Source: Misgurnus anguillicaudatus (lineage: Eukaryota > Chordata > Actinopteri > Cypriniformes > Cobitidae). From it: a stretch of DNA of 64,000 bases. The DNA lies in NCBI RefSeq assembly GCF_027580225.2, contig NC_073341.2, positions 11,442,001 through 11,506,000 of the forward strand. The letters are read 5' to 3'. The notes under the pieces were generated by a model. That model ran no database searches and was not told where the DNA came from. It saw only the letters and a list, made by a program, of their open reading frames with translations. Both the position numbers and the translations under genes were made by a program. The stretch's first letter is position 1. Every line of letters begins with the position of its first letter. Positions 36,985 to 52,195 of this stretch are shown in pieces.

Positions 36985-38390
36985 CTGGCGTCTACCATAC
37001 ATGTCCTCTCTTACAAATTCCCCTGGAGGAGGAAGAGCAATCTTTGATTTCATCTGAATCAAATGATTTGGTGTTAAGGGCTCAAGAGAATTGGGATCAT
37101 TTATTTCGTCAACTGTTAAAGGACGACTGTTTACAATGGACATAGCCTCATAAAAGAGTGTTCTGAGAGAAGCATCATTAAGTCTTCCCATACTTTGAGC
37201 CAAAGTAACATTCAATACATTTCGGATGGTACGTATTTGGCGGTCCCAAACACCGCCAGCATGACTTGCTGACGGAGAGTTGAAAACAAACTCACATTGC
37301 TTTTCAGCCATGAATGTCCGAAAGGCATGGTCATCACATTGTTTAAGTGCTTTCCTCAATTCATTTTTGGCTCCAATGAAATGTGTGCCTTGATCACAAT
37401 AGAGTTTACACACAGCTCCTCTCAGGCTAATCAAGCACCGCAGGGCATTAATGAATGAGTCTGTAGAAAGATCTTCCAACATTTCCAGGTGGACAGCTCG
37501 GGAGTAAAAGCATGTGAATATTAGGCCATATCTCTTGTACTCTTTACGATTCCTTTTATCAGTAAAAGGTCCAAAACAATCCATTCCACAATACGTAAAC
37601 GGAGCGGATGCTTCCACTTGCTCCTTAGGAAGCTCCGCCATACGTTGTTCTTCAACTGGACGTCTCACTCTTCTGCATTGCACACAGCTGTTTATTAACT
37701 TGGCAACCAACTTGCTACAGCCAATAATCCAAAAGCCATTTACTCTAAGCTCCATCTGAGTTTGACATTTTCCTTGATGGCATATTTGAGAATGGTAATG
37801 TAGCAAAATAAGTTGAGTGATAGGACTGTCCTTCGGCAGAATGAATGGGTACTTAAATTCTTCACTGAGAGATGAATACCCAAGTCTTCCTCCAACGCAA
37901 AGTATACACTATCTCAAAATTGGATCAAGATTGAAGAGTGGACTAGAACAAGGGAGACTTTCTTCAGCTTGAAGCATCTTCATCTCTTGACTAAATGGCC
38001 GCTGTTGAACAAGCTTTATTACCACCTTGGCAGCATTCTCACGCTCTTTGGCAGTTACAACATCAGGACTCTTTTCTTTAAACCCCAATGTATTAATTCA
38101 TGTGACTACTTTAAGAAGAGTTTTTCCAAGATGAAAATCTAGACAGACAATCAAGCATTTCTGTACCGTCATTACTTCTTATAACAAGAGCCGTAGCAGC
38201 TTTAACCTCTGGATCACCAACCAGTAGGTCAATTGTTGGAAAGAATTCCTCAGAAACTTCTGCCTTCCACAAGAATTCGGGACCCGAAAGCCAATTTGTT
38301 GACAGGATCTCAGAAGCACAAAGTCCCCTAAAGGCATAATCCGCTGGATTTTTTTATGTATCAACATAATGCCACTGGTTTAAATCAGTA
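36985..38390 (-). pseudogene. BEL/Pao pol remnant (RNase H end and integrase)
   Basis: From right to left the minus strand reads the end of the RNase H region (DLNQWHYVDT, then NPADYAFRG and LSGPEFLWK). An interrupted stretch follows, then an open integrase frame from 37,806: HYHSQICHQG, CVQC (HHCC zinc site), CGMDCFGPF (first Asp), YCDQGTHFIGA (second Asp) and NSPSASHAGGVWDRQIR. This is the Pao integrase order. The frame diverges after GRRQ near 36,990, so the C-terminus is lost. Stops at about 37,910 and 38,090 interrupt the region before the integrase. Gag, protease and most of the reverse transcriptase are missing here. Confidence 0.85.
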
Positions 38391-38436
38391 CAGGGTTTCC
38401 GCGGGGTTGTAAAAGGTAGTAAAAGGTAGTAAATTA

Positions 38437-41478
<3,042 letters not shown>

Positions 41479-42180
41479 AACTAGAAAATGCATTTCGGGA
41501 CGAACTGCAAAAGTGTGCTTGCTCTGGTGCCGCCGATTTAGTTTGTGCATCCTCACATTGGAGTCCCAAGTTCATGTACAAAGTTTGGTTTCAATACGTG
41601 AAAGCGTTCCTGAGATAAACTACTTCCTGTTTTGGCGGCGTCGACGCACATTTAGTTTTTGCGGTTAACTTATTTACTCACTTAAGTACACATAACCAAA
41701 AGTTTATAATATGGAATATAACATTGTTTTATGCAGTTTTTTGTCAATGCTAATTATTTCACGACCTCTATTTAAACTACAACCGCCATTTTAATAGCTG
41801 GCAAACATTAGGCTAGCTTCTAATAAGAGAAATTATACTTTTAGATTTCGTCAGGGCAGTAAAATCAGGTGTATGTTTGTCAGCGCGATACGCATGCAGT
41901 GGTGCAGGTGCTGGGCTGTGAGCGATGGGCGATTAACTTACTATCTGTCTGATTATTTAGGCTTCAACGTGGCAAACTCAGCCTAGATTCATGAAGATTT
42001 TAACAGAGGTGGAAAGAGTAGCCAAAAACTTTACTTAAGTTAAAGTAAAAGTAACTAAATAAATAATTACTCAAGTAGAAGTAAAAAGTATGCAATGAAA
42101 ATAATACTCAAGTAGCGAGTTACTAGTTACTCATGAAAAAATAAATCTAGATATATGCACACACACGCACACGCACACAC

Positions 42181-42218
<38 letters not shown>

Positions 42219-44590
42219 GCACACACACACACACACACGCAGTGCCCTCCATAAGTATCAGAACAATAAAGACAAGCTTTTTCTGTTTGATGTGGAGACC
42301 AGAAATTGGTAAGATAAATATCAGTATGCCAGAAGTTTAGAATGTCACATTTTATTAACCTTTGTTTATGTTTCAACACATACATGCTTTAACAACAAAG
42401 AACAACAGCATTAAATGCTGACTTATGTGTATTGTACACAAATGCACATAAGTGAATCAAACTGATCCTACATATTTTATGCTTTTCATGTGTAAACAGT
42501 CAGGACACAGCTCAGTGCCCATTAAAAAAAATAATGTGACAGATTCTGTACTTTTGTCTCATGTTCATCTTTTAATGTTTAGACATTTCTTGACTCCACA
42601 ACAAACAGAAGAATACTTATGAAGGGCACTTCTACAGTATGTGTAAAACTGCAACATACACCAACAGTACAGAAAAAGAATACAAGCACAGAATAGACAA
42701 GCATTTCAAATTAACAAATTAACTTTAGTCTCAATGTTGATGTAGCTTGTAGCTGAAACATCAGACAAGTAAACTGACAACAGTTTTGTATATGTATAAA
42801 GTTGGAATCTCCTAAGATGGTCTGAGGACATTGACAGTTTACACTATAACAAAACTCATGTTTTCTTACGTTGTCATGTCACGTGTGTTTTGTGAGAATC
42901 ACTTACATCATACAGTACATTAAACAGCGAATCAGACGTCAATCATCGAATTCATGGATCATGGATTTTCTTCAATCTGTGCTACAGTGTTTCTGGAGGT
43001 TGCACGCGTTTAACTGTGTCTGACGACGAACAGGTCGGCGGTCGCGCGTATGTAATGGCGGGTACATGTGTGAAGTTTTGCTTTTAGTTAAAAGATTGGT
43101 AAATTAATTTCCACGTCACCCAACACTGGTTATATTCTGCGTGTTTCTACATAGGTTACGAGTAAAACAGCTTCGGACGATTCCGTGTTTGAAGCGATCT
43201 GAACAATTCATTCAAACTGATTCGCGAACCACTTTAAAACATTTGGCCCATTCGCTTTGTAAAGAGTCGACTCAAAAGACTCATTTATTTGCAACACTTT
43301 GTAATGAAAACGACTCAAATGATTCATTAATCCGCGAATGCGCCAGAAACACAAGATAGCAATTTAAAAATAAAATACAAATTTCGTAATTAATTAAAAT
43401 ACCGATGCCAAACGATCACTGCTACGCGAGGACGCGAAACTGACGTCTTTACAAACTAATACGTTTACAATGTATTACATTGATGAAAAAGGGAATTAAA
43501 CTTGTCGTGCCATATATCATTGAAATAAAAGAAAGGGATTAAAATATGTCTGAATCATATAATTCCTACCTGTATGTGAAAATGCACGTTCTCCAGAGAG
43601 CTCGCGTTGATTCAAGCATTCAGAATATAAAATCCATTTGCAGTTTTGCGTCCGAAACCGCATACTGTATAGTGAATAAGATGAAGTTTACGATTCTAAA
43701 AATATGTATCCAGGAATCTGTCCATATACGATACGAAGATTGGGTGGCAGCCGAGGTTACTGAGTCGTCCACGGGCTCGCAGCAGAGTCTGAGGGTGTCG
43801 CCTCTTCTCCGGGCTGCTTTCTCTTCCTCAGCTCTTCGCTGTATTGTGGCTCTTAAAGGAACACCGATTCTCTGAAAAGCTCTTTTAAATTCCATTTTGC
43901 CATTTTAACATTAAAACTACATCCCGCCATTGTTATTCAAACTTGTCCACGGAGCAATAGCCTGTTAGCTTAGCTTCTAAAGATGGCTGCCGCTATCTTT
44001 ACATTCTGTCTAAAAAACACGTTTGAACGTAAAGGCTGCCCTCTACTGGTAAAGGCTAATGACATTTTTTATTTTTTACACAGGTTTTAATTGGACATTT
44101 TAAAGTGAAAATAACATAATATAGACATGTTACTGCAATGTTTTTTTATCTTAGGCATCTTCACATTGGAGTAAAGAGTTCATATAAAATTTTTGGTTAA
44201 TAAATGTTACAGACATATTGAGATTTGAACTACTTCCTGTTTTGGCGGCGTTGACGCACATTTAGTTTGGGCTGTGGCGCGCAAACGCTTCCGAAAATCA
44301 AAAATCCTTCTAGTAACTTTTGTGAGGCTCGGTCCAAGGATCGCGTACGTGGAATTTCATGAAGTTTGGACAAAATTTGTGACCTGTGAAACTTTTTTAA
44401 GGTTTTGTGTTCTTTCCAATATGGCGGCCGAACGACATGGATCTGTGACGTCATCCTCTCAAGCAACTTACACCGGTACTGCCCGAACATTTTAAAGTTT
44501 GAACGGTGTCTCTGCGTCAAACGGTCTGGTCGCTAGAGCTGACACAAAAAATCTACCCGGGAATAATAATAATAATAATAATAAGAATAA
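41479..44590. repeat. 3.04-kb tandem duplication, unit 2
   Basis: Same order of landmarks as unit 1: CA tract at about 42,155-42,239, the Tc1-like motif at 42,239, and the closing ctacccggg at 44,553 followed by an AAT microsatellite. It has some extra text near 42,680-42,740 and a shorter block near 43,815. The closing AAT tract is longer than at the unit 1/unit 2 junction (41,471-41,478). Confidence 0.85.
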
Positions 44591-44682
44591 TAAAACTTAA
44601 GAAGAACAATAAGTGTGCTTTTGCAAGCACACTTAATAAAACTTAAGAAGAACAATAAGTGTGCTTTTGCAAGCACACTTAA
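44591..44682. repeat. Two tandem 45-base repeats, each with a perfect hairpin
   Basis: The 45-base word aataaaacttaagaagaaca... occurs twice in a row. Each copy ends in AAGTGTGCTT-TTGC-AAGCACACTT, a 10-base perfect stem with a 4-base loop. A related word, gcaaaagtgtgcttgc, lies at 38,466 and 41,508 near the start of each 3-kb unit. Confidence 0.8.
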
Positions 44683-46592
44683 TTATGCCAAATTAAGGCC
44701 AGTAAAAACAAGTAAAAAGTAGTAAGCGTCATCTGTCGAGGTAGTAAATTTTCGATTGCTTTTTGTAACGTTATGATGCCTGGAAATTAGTTCAAATCAC
44801 CTGCATATCTGGGCAAATAATCAAAGATCTTTCGTCTCTGGGATGTGATCAAAGCCTGGAGTGGAGCCGAATCACGTTCCTCTCTCCGCTGTAAGCGTTC
44901 TGTAATCACTACGAACCGGATCCACTCCGGGTTTTCTGACTTTATCACGTTAAGCTGAGGTAAAAGTTTATTTCAGCTAGCATGGTCAAACTTATAATGC
45001 AGGAAGGCTCCGATGTTTTGAAGATTGATAAAGGTGTAAAAGACGATTGACTTGGCTTAGCGAAATGATGAAGATTGGCAAGCCTTTCAGTTCGTGGGAT
45101 AAGAAAACCAAACAGGTAATTGCGTGTCTTTGCACAGTATGACTAACGTAAAGGGTCCTGTATTTTGGGGGTAAATTATTTCTCACGTTACTGATCATCC
45201 GCGGCACGCTTTTTAATGCTATGCTGATATAGCCAGTGGCTGGTACAACGGGTTTGTTTAACTCGTGGGTAAACTTCATGTGGCGCCACAACAACCAAAA
45301 GGCTGATGACATCCAAATCCCTTGAGAGCGATTGACGAGGAATCATAAGAGGAGACTGCTTCCGAAATGCTCTCGCGGGACTTTGATGTCATCCACCTGT
45401 CGGTTCTTGCAGTTGCATTTGCGTGTGGTCACAAAAACGTAACATATATTTAAGCACAGCAGTTTAAAAACAAGTGATTTTAAGCCATTCAAATACAAAC
45501 AACAGTGCGTCCGCTGTTTCTGTGTCAGAGGAGCACGCTAGCCGCGCATTCGTTTCTCATTGAGCTTGTGTTGTACGTATTTTTGCCGCTTAATTGGCCT
45601 TAAATAACACATATGCGTCAAAAATCCCGTCTTTGCAAATATCCTTATATAAACACGACCATTTAGGTCTTAGGAGAAAATAAACAGCAGAAACATTGCG
45701 CATAAAATAGCACATCAGCGCTGCCTCTATTGTAACATAAAAATTTGTTGATAAAGGTACAGTCATTCAATTAACAACTTAACAACTGTCACTATGGTTA
45801 CAGACATCCTTCTACATGAGTTTGACTCAAGTTACTCGTTCAGGGTTTATATTCATACATAACATTACTGTATTAGAGCTGTGACTGTAAGCTGTTGTGT
45901 GAACAGAACAGACCCTGGATTATTCGTTTATGTGTACTGAATAATATGATATGAAAAAGTTGTATTTGTTCACATTAGTAAATGCATTATATAACATAAA
46001 CAAACAATGAAAAATATATGGTATATAATCATTAATTAATTCTTGTTTATGTCATTACAGTAATTGACGGTGGTTCACGGTGCATTCACTAATGTTAACA
46101 GTTTCAACTTTGATTAAAAAATGATTAGTAAATGCTAAAATAAATACATTTACAATTAATAAATAATTAATAAAAGATTCATTAAAGGTGGTGATATTCA
46201 TGTTTTCTTTTTATACAGTATAGTGAGTTATTTAGCTGTTTCGCCTTAATCTGAAATGCCCTGCAAACTACAGCTAGCTATATGCCACATGAGACTTCAA
46301 TATGGAATTTATGGCAAAAAAATCTCCCCTTAAAATGCTATTGGTCTCGCCTACATAAAGTGTTAGGTAAAGGAATATGACTTGGCCTGAAAAATATTTC
46401 AGTCAAAAGAATTTTTTTCACTTTAATTCTTTTTTGTATGTTATATATGTCAAAATCTGTGTAAATAATAGAAAGGTCGCTGATTAACACTTGCAATTCA
46501 GTGTCGTGATGGTTTTAAAAAATATTCTGAAGGTAGTAAAAAAGGTAGTAAAAAGTAGTAAATTTAACTTAAGGATTTCTGGATAAACCCTG

Positions 46593-47458
46593 TATTAAGA
46601 GCGACAAGACTCAAAAGCGATCCCCTCACGCTGACTGACTGATATCTGAAGCGCATGCACACAGACGCGCGAGTGCGCGACCCGGATATATAGACATCTA
46701 CACAAAATTACAGTTTTACAAATATCTGTTTTGATAAGAATTCACGCAGGTAGGCTCTATAATCTGTTATGTTTTAAGTAAATGTTTGGTTAACTGTTGG
46801 GTAAAACTATCTGATGTGTAACATTATATTAGATCACTTAGATTTTAAGCAGTCTGTCTCAATGTCAATCAAACAAAAGGAAAAAAAGTTGAACATACAT
46901 TGATGATGTTTTTGCTTTGTGTGTGCTAAATCTATTAGTTTTACCAGTGATTTTAAGGTATTGATGTGGTAATATAATGTATGGATGTGGAAATTTTTGT
47001 GGTAATTTGACTCTTTCAACTTCAAACACGTGTAGTTCTGTCCTATTTTGTTATATTTCAACAAATCATGCATTGTTCTATGTTTTAGTAGAGAATGTTA
47101 AAATATGAACAACTATTTTTTTTAAATTTGCTAATTCTGACTCAACTTGCCAGCACATGTCACAAATGATGCAGCAGCAAACAAAAATGGAGAAAGAAAA
47201 TCTTCTGAAAAGAAAATTCATATACAAAACAATGGCTGGTGATTCTGTTAAAATGTAAACAGGCTGTTGTTAACATACATTTGCATAAAGCATCTATATA
47301 TGTATATATGATTAGAATATTAAAAACCTGAAAAGTGTTAAATTAGGGTACATTTAGAATGGATAAAAATGTGCGATTAATTTGCGATTAATCGCAGTTA
47401 ACTCATGAAATCATGCAATTAATCTAGATTAATTTTTTTAATCTATTGACAGCCCTAA
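46593..47458. mobile_element. hAT-type element, right end only
   Basis: Near 47,363-47,457 the text gcgattaatttgcgattaatcgcag and attaattttttt leads to ctattgacagcccta, a well-known kind of hAT terminus. No matching tagggctgtcaa start lies in the window to its left, so it is truncated, or its left end was lost where it meets 46,592. A TA tract follows. Confidence 0.45.
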
Positions 47459-47699
47459 TATATATATATATATATAATGTGAATTTACCCAGTGTACTGA
47501 AACAGCGACAGGGAGAGAAACCCTGAAGGTTCAAAACAACCAACCAGTTAAACGCTGAAGTAAGCACACTGTAAACAAACAGAAGGTGGTGTTTAGAATT
47601 CCCCGGGGAAAGAAAAGTTGCAGAAATAGAAAAAAAAGAAAGAAATTGTTTAATTTTTGTTGTTGAATCTTTTGTTTTTATTTGAAGTGTTTGTGCTTA

Positions 47700-48482
47700 G
47701 AAAGATTTAGAAGGAGATGAGAAGTATATGTGTGGTAAAGAAAGTGAAAATGTGAAGTATGGTAAGAAATGGAAAAAGAAAAATCAGTGGTCAGGGAAAT
47801 TGAATGTAGATGAATGTAGGTCATTGGTGGAAATTTTAAAAATGAAAGCAGCTTTCAAAACAGGAAAGAGAAGAAAGGTAGAGAAAGAATAAGCAAGTGC
47901 AAAAGAATGGTATGATAAAAGTGTGAGAGGGCAACAAGGAAGGTAGAAAAGAGAGAAAAAGAAAGAAGGAGAGACTACCTATTTTTAAATCGAAGTTGAA
48001 AACTTATTTATATGACTAGTGACCTCATTGCCTTAGTAATATTTTATGTGTTTTTTGCGTATGTTTTACGACCTCAATTCCTTGGTAATGTGTTTTATCT
48101 GCTCTTAATTGTGATATTATGGTTATATGTCGTCCTATATTGGTTTTATGTTTGTTTTGTACAGCACATTGGTCAACGGCAGTTGTGTTTAATTGTGCTC
48201 TAGAAATAAATTGATTGATTGATTGATTGATAATGATAATGGCTATAATGAAACTACTCTAGGAGCAAGGCCAACCCCTCCCTTACCTACCCCTCCTTTC
48301 CTTTCCCTGCCACAAAACTAAAGCCCAGAATTAATTCCTGCAGTTCCCATAGCAGCCTCTAATGCCCCTGTAGCAGCCCCTGATATCAATGCCCATATCA
48401 CTCCCCAAACAGGTCCTCCCCCATATCATGGACTGTATGACCCTACCAGAGAAGCACTTAATGCAGCGATTTTGAGCCATTG
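47700..48482 (+). pseudogene. Retroviral gag-like remnant with PPPY, split by a LINE tail
   Basis: The text at 47,700-47,940 is Lys/Glu-rich with several frames. A LINE 3' end takes up about 47,965-48,235. From 48,240 a proline-rich reading contains PPPY (at about 48,420), the usual gag L-domain that recruits NEDD4-type ubiquitin ligases for budding, followed by an in-frame stop near 48,482. Capsid and nucleocapsid domains were not recognised. The gag call depends mainly on the PPPY context and on the integrase and env that follow. Confidence 0.5.
47965..48235 (+). mobile_element. 3' end of an L2-like LINE
   Basis: It begins with a coding end (PIFKSKLKTYLYD) typical of the last residues of L2-type reverse-transcriptase ORFs. 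A T-rich untranslated part follows, then gtgctctagaaataaattga and a (TTGA)n tail at 48,210-48,230. It is plus-strand and strongly 5'-truncated. Confidence 0.65.
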
Positions 48483-48489
48483 ACTTTGT

Positions 48490-49616
48490 CATATCTCAAC
48501 AGCGGGTATGGTTATGGTAAATTTAATTGAAGAACAAAAGTTAATTGAAGAACATTTCATTGCCTATGGATTCAATATTTATTTAAAAAATGTTTGTAGG
48601 GCATGTACCATTTGTATAAAACATATCCAGCTAAATTACTTGGTTTGTCTGAAGCAATTCCAAACAATCATGACTGTGACTGTATACAGTAGATATTATA
48701 CAAACATTAAGTGTTGATGAATACTTAGACAATGTGTCAATTAAAAATTCTAATACCTAAACAATCTGTCACTTAAAAATTCCAATTTGATTGTTCACAC
48801 AGATACGCAGTATTGGACGCTTAAACGTTTTTTCAAACGTGTTTATATTTTAATGTGGGAGAGGGGGTTTTAGGAATCATGCAAACAAAATTGTTTGCGG
48901 ATGCATAATTTCTCAAAAACACAATTCGGCACCCCAATCAGTTCTAAGCAGAACACCCCAGGGATGTTTGTGAATTGCAGTATGACTTTATAACCTTTCA
49001 TCTAAAACAAGGGTTATTAAGATGTTTAACTAATAGATTTTTTCATTTGGTGTAAAGTTTTTCCCCACAAAGAAAAGCTTTGCTTCCTTTATGGCTAATA
49101 TGACAACATAATATTGTGCCGGGGCAAATGGTTTTATATAAAAGTTATTTTTATAACACTATTTTATATAACATTTTATTTTTTAATTAACATTCATTCA
49201 TTCATTATACTCCCCAAAATAAGACAGGCGATGTGGGATTAGAGTCATGAGAAGATCTTTGTCTTTTAGTAACGAGGGGGCCACCTCATGATGAAGATAT
49301 GGGGTGGGGGGAAAATGTTTAGCTTGTGATGTTTTGGTCGCCTAATGGTTTCTATAGTTTCTATGGGAGTCAAAACTAGTTATTTTCTAGCAATAGTCAA
49401 AACTAGTTATTTTCTAGCAATAGTCAAAACAAGATATTTCCTAACAATTCTGTTTAAACAAAGTTGTTTTTTGGCCATGGAGCTCTTTTGTTTTCTTTTC
49501 TTTTGTTTTGTTTTGTTTTTATGTTTTCGCAGAAATATATGATGGCGGCCCTTCAAGAAATTTGCTGAAAAATTCAGGCCAATGGTCATTTTCATTTATT
49601 ACACTGAAGGGAAGCA
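48490..49616. other. Unassigned stretch between retroviral pieces
   Basis: No gene is seen. Three tandem copies of a 27-base word (agtcaaaactagttattttc...) lie at about 49,368-49,448; the third is diverged. A T-rich tract (ttttgttttgttttg) follows near 49,485-49,520. This is where the bulk of pol would be expected. Confidence 0.4.
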
Positions 49617-49815
49617 GCTGTGAAACCAGGTGATTACGTTTTCATCAAAGTCATCAAACAAAAAACCTGGTCCAGCCCGAAGTTGGACGGTCCCTATCAG
49701 GTCCTCATTACTACACCTACAGCAGTGAAGATTGCAAAAAGACCTTTGTGGATACATCTCAGCCACATCAAGAGACTGAAAGCTCTGGAAAGCTCACCCC
49801 TGGATGCGGACTAGT
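49617..49815 (+). pseudogene. Retroviral integrase C-terminal end
   Basis: The open reading begins at KPGDYVFIK and contains W, then DGPYQVL, then TAVKI and W-H-SH-K. This is the typical SH3-like C-terminal domain of gammaretroviral-type integrases, ending before an env start. The catalytic core is absent. Its stop is at 49,813-49,815, about 150 bases before the env ATG. Confidence 0.75.
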
Positions 49816-49964
49816 GGGGAAGACTAGGCTACAAAGGGGGGCAGCCTTTTTAGTAGGCTGTGTATCATATAGAGATACTCAGATTAGCTGGCCATCTCAA
49901 ACCTAGTGAAGAAACCAACTGATCCCTTTTCCGCCGTTTTAGGAGCCTACAGAGCAGAAGAAAA

Positions 49965-51308
49965 ATGGCTGACATTTTGAAGATGTTCATCGTAATCCTG
50001 GCAATCGTGCTGGTGTGTGAGGTAGACCCTGGTGGGACGAAGAGAAACAACGAAAGAATGAGGAGAAACAGAGAGGAATGGAGTAGTCAAGAAAGACGAA
50101 TGGATCAACAGAATGGAAACTACCAGAACACCTACGAGATCAACATGTGGTATCGTTATGTGAAGTACGTCGCAGTGGAAACCACACAAACTGCTACGTT
50201 TGTTCAAAGATGCCCAAGTCAGGAACGAATCCGCATGTGGAACCAGAACCGGTATTGAAACTATTTGTTTCCTGAGTGTTTGACATCTGCATATACACCA
50301 GTACTTCTGAATGCCACTTTAAAGTATCGCCTGCCACCTCCAGTGGATTTAAACACACTGACTTTTAAGAACCTTAAGAACCTGCCAGAAGATAGTTCCG
50401 GAGCAGAACTGTCACATCATGTACACCCCTTGTACAACGAACCACAAAGGAGATTTCAACAAGTCTGAGGCTAGGAAAGGAAGCACATGTACCGAATATT
50501 TCACTGCTCCCGATGCCATGGGGACTAATCCCCAAACCAACTTCGTCTGGCTATGTGGACTGACCATATACCATTATCTACCGGTCGGGTGGACAGGAAG
50601 ATGCGCCCCGGTACGGCCTACAGACCATTCATTTGTCATTACTGCTACAGAGGTACATCGTGGTAAGAGAGACATTTTCACAAAACATAATTCCATATGG
50701 GGAACGGATGTCCCCAATGACCACAAGCTATGGGCCAACGGACAGAAAGTGAGCCTCGCCTTGTTCCCTTGGCTGGGGACTCTCATGCTAAGGATGGAGA
50801 CTTTTGATTACAGGTTTGAACAGTTTGTTAATTCTACTCAAGCTGCATTGAAAGACATTCATGAGGAACTGACAGCCCTACGTATGATGGAACTTTAAGA
50901 CCGTATGGTGCTTGACCAGTTGACCGCCTCCCTCTGAGGTGTCTGCCGGATTATCGGAGCAAGTTGTTGCAGTTTCATTCCTGCGAATGATGCAGACGGA
51001 GCAATTATTGAACAGGCCATCAACAATCTCACAAAGTTGCGCGATGCCATGGAAAAAGACTATGTTACAACTGAGGATATGACGCAATGGTTGCTTGGAG
51101 GATCTTGGTGGGAGAAACTGTTGAAAATATTCATTCCAATATTATCTGCTCTTTTGCTGATATGCATATGCTTGATTTGTGTGATACAATGTGTGTCAAA
51201 AATGACAAAGAAAATGATTCAATCTGTACTTACTGATGCATATTTCTTGGGTAATATTGCAGATGGAGAAGACAATAAATTTGTTGTTCGAAAAACTACT
51301 AAAACCTA
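49965..51308 (+). pseudogene. Retroviral env remnant, broken
   Basis: The first ATG is at 49,965, followed by a hydrophobic signal-peptide-like segment of about 18 residues. A surface-subunit-like region follows with Cys and Trp residues, then a basic cleavage-like site near 50,665. The transmembrane subunit has a heptad-rich helix, a CX6CC motif at about 50,945-50,971 and a membrane span at about 51,140-51,200, then a cytoplasmic tail. The breaks are an in-frame stop at 50,256, a frame change between about 50,420 and 50,465, and two stops at 50,896 and 50,936. The 3' end is cut by a LINE at 51,308. The CX6CC and the span identify it as retroviral env; it cannot make a functional protein. Confidence 0.75.
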
Positions 51309-51614
51309 TCAATCAATCAATCAATCAATCAATCAACAAAATTTATTTCGGTCCTCACGCATAATTCCAAAACAAACAAAATGTATACATACATATCAAC
51401 CGAAAAAGGTTCAGGCTGAAGCTTATGCTTATTTTGCCTACCCTTTATACATAATTACGCAATAAGCAAAACTGGTATATTCAAAATAAACATACAGTTA
51501 CATAAGACAATTTATGAAGATATAAATACAAAGGTACACAAAGAGAAAACAAATAGAAAAAAAATAACATAAAAAAGTTATAATAAAAATATATATTAAT
51601 TATATCGTACTTAA

Positions 51615-52093
51615 TTATTCATATAGTTTTTTGTAGTTATTTATTACCTTATTCTTAAACATTTTCTTAAATGTAGTGAGTGATGTACACAATTTTAATT
51701 CCTTGTCACAATTATTCCATAGTTTAACTCCTTTAATATACATACATCTGTTTTTTGTATTGGTTCTTGCCCTTACTTTTATAAACATATGCATTCCTCT
51801 AAGATTATAATGACTTTCTCTTATTTTGAACATCCTCTGTACACAATTTGGAAGTAAATTCTTATAAACTTTATACATGACCTGTGCCGTATAAAGGTAA
51901 ACTAAATCAAAAAATTTTAAAGCTTGTAAATTTATAAATAATTTATTTGTTGGTTCATAATAGTCAGCCCGTTTTACAATTCTTATTGCTTTCTTTTGTA
52001 ACATATATATTGGTTTTGTATTAGTTTTATAAGCATGTCCCCACACCACCACACAATACTGTAAGTAATGTATGGAACTATGAGAGAACAATA
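51615..52093 (-). pseudogene. LINE-A ORF2, C-terminal part
   Basis: The frame includes VVVWGHAYKTNTKPIYMLQK and KKAIRI, then HNLRG/HYNLRG-like and KGVKLWNNCDKELK, and ends FKKMFKNKVINNYKKLYE. This is the thumb and tail region of L2/CR1-clade reverse-transcriptase ORFs. It continues the polypeptide of 56,126-56,677 (join at the LINE-B insertion site, in ...TLYTLYC). A frameshift lies close to the join near 52,050. Confidence 0.8.
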
Positions 52094-52195
52094 TCAATCA
52101 ATCAATCAATCAACTTTTTATTCAAGACACAAAGGTCCATAGAGACAACAAAATAAAACATACAAAACATTAAGAATGATGCAAATGAAGCATCA

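Larger units (their letters stand above)
47500..51300 (+). mobile_element. Endogenous retrovirus remnant (gag, integrase end, env)
   Basis: Three retroviral pieces lie in the correct order on the plus strand: a basic and proline-rich gag-like part with a PPPY late-domain motif, the C-terminal end of an integrase, and an env gene. Almost all of pol is missing: only about 1.1 kb of unrecognised text separates the gag-like part from the integrase end. No LTR pair or primer-binding site was identified. The layout (integrase end directly before env, transmembrane subunit with CX6CC) fits a gammaretrovirus-like fish retrovirus. The right part is cut by the L2-like LINE at 51,308. It is defective in every gene. 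Confidence 0.7.

Noticed and set aside
44635..44682. Hairpin as a transcription terminator
   Set aside because: This is vertebrate DNA; stem-loop plus T-run termination does not apply, and the hairpin is part of a repeat.
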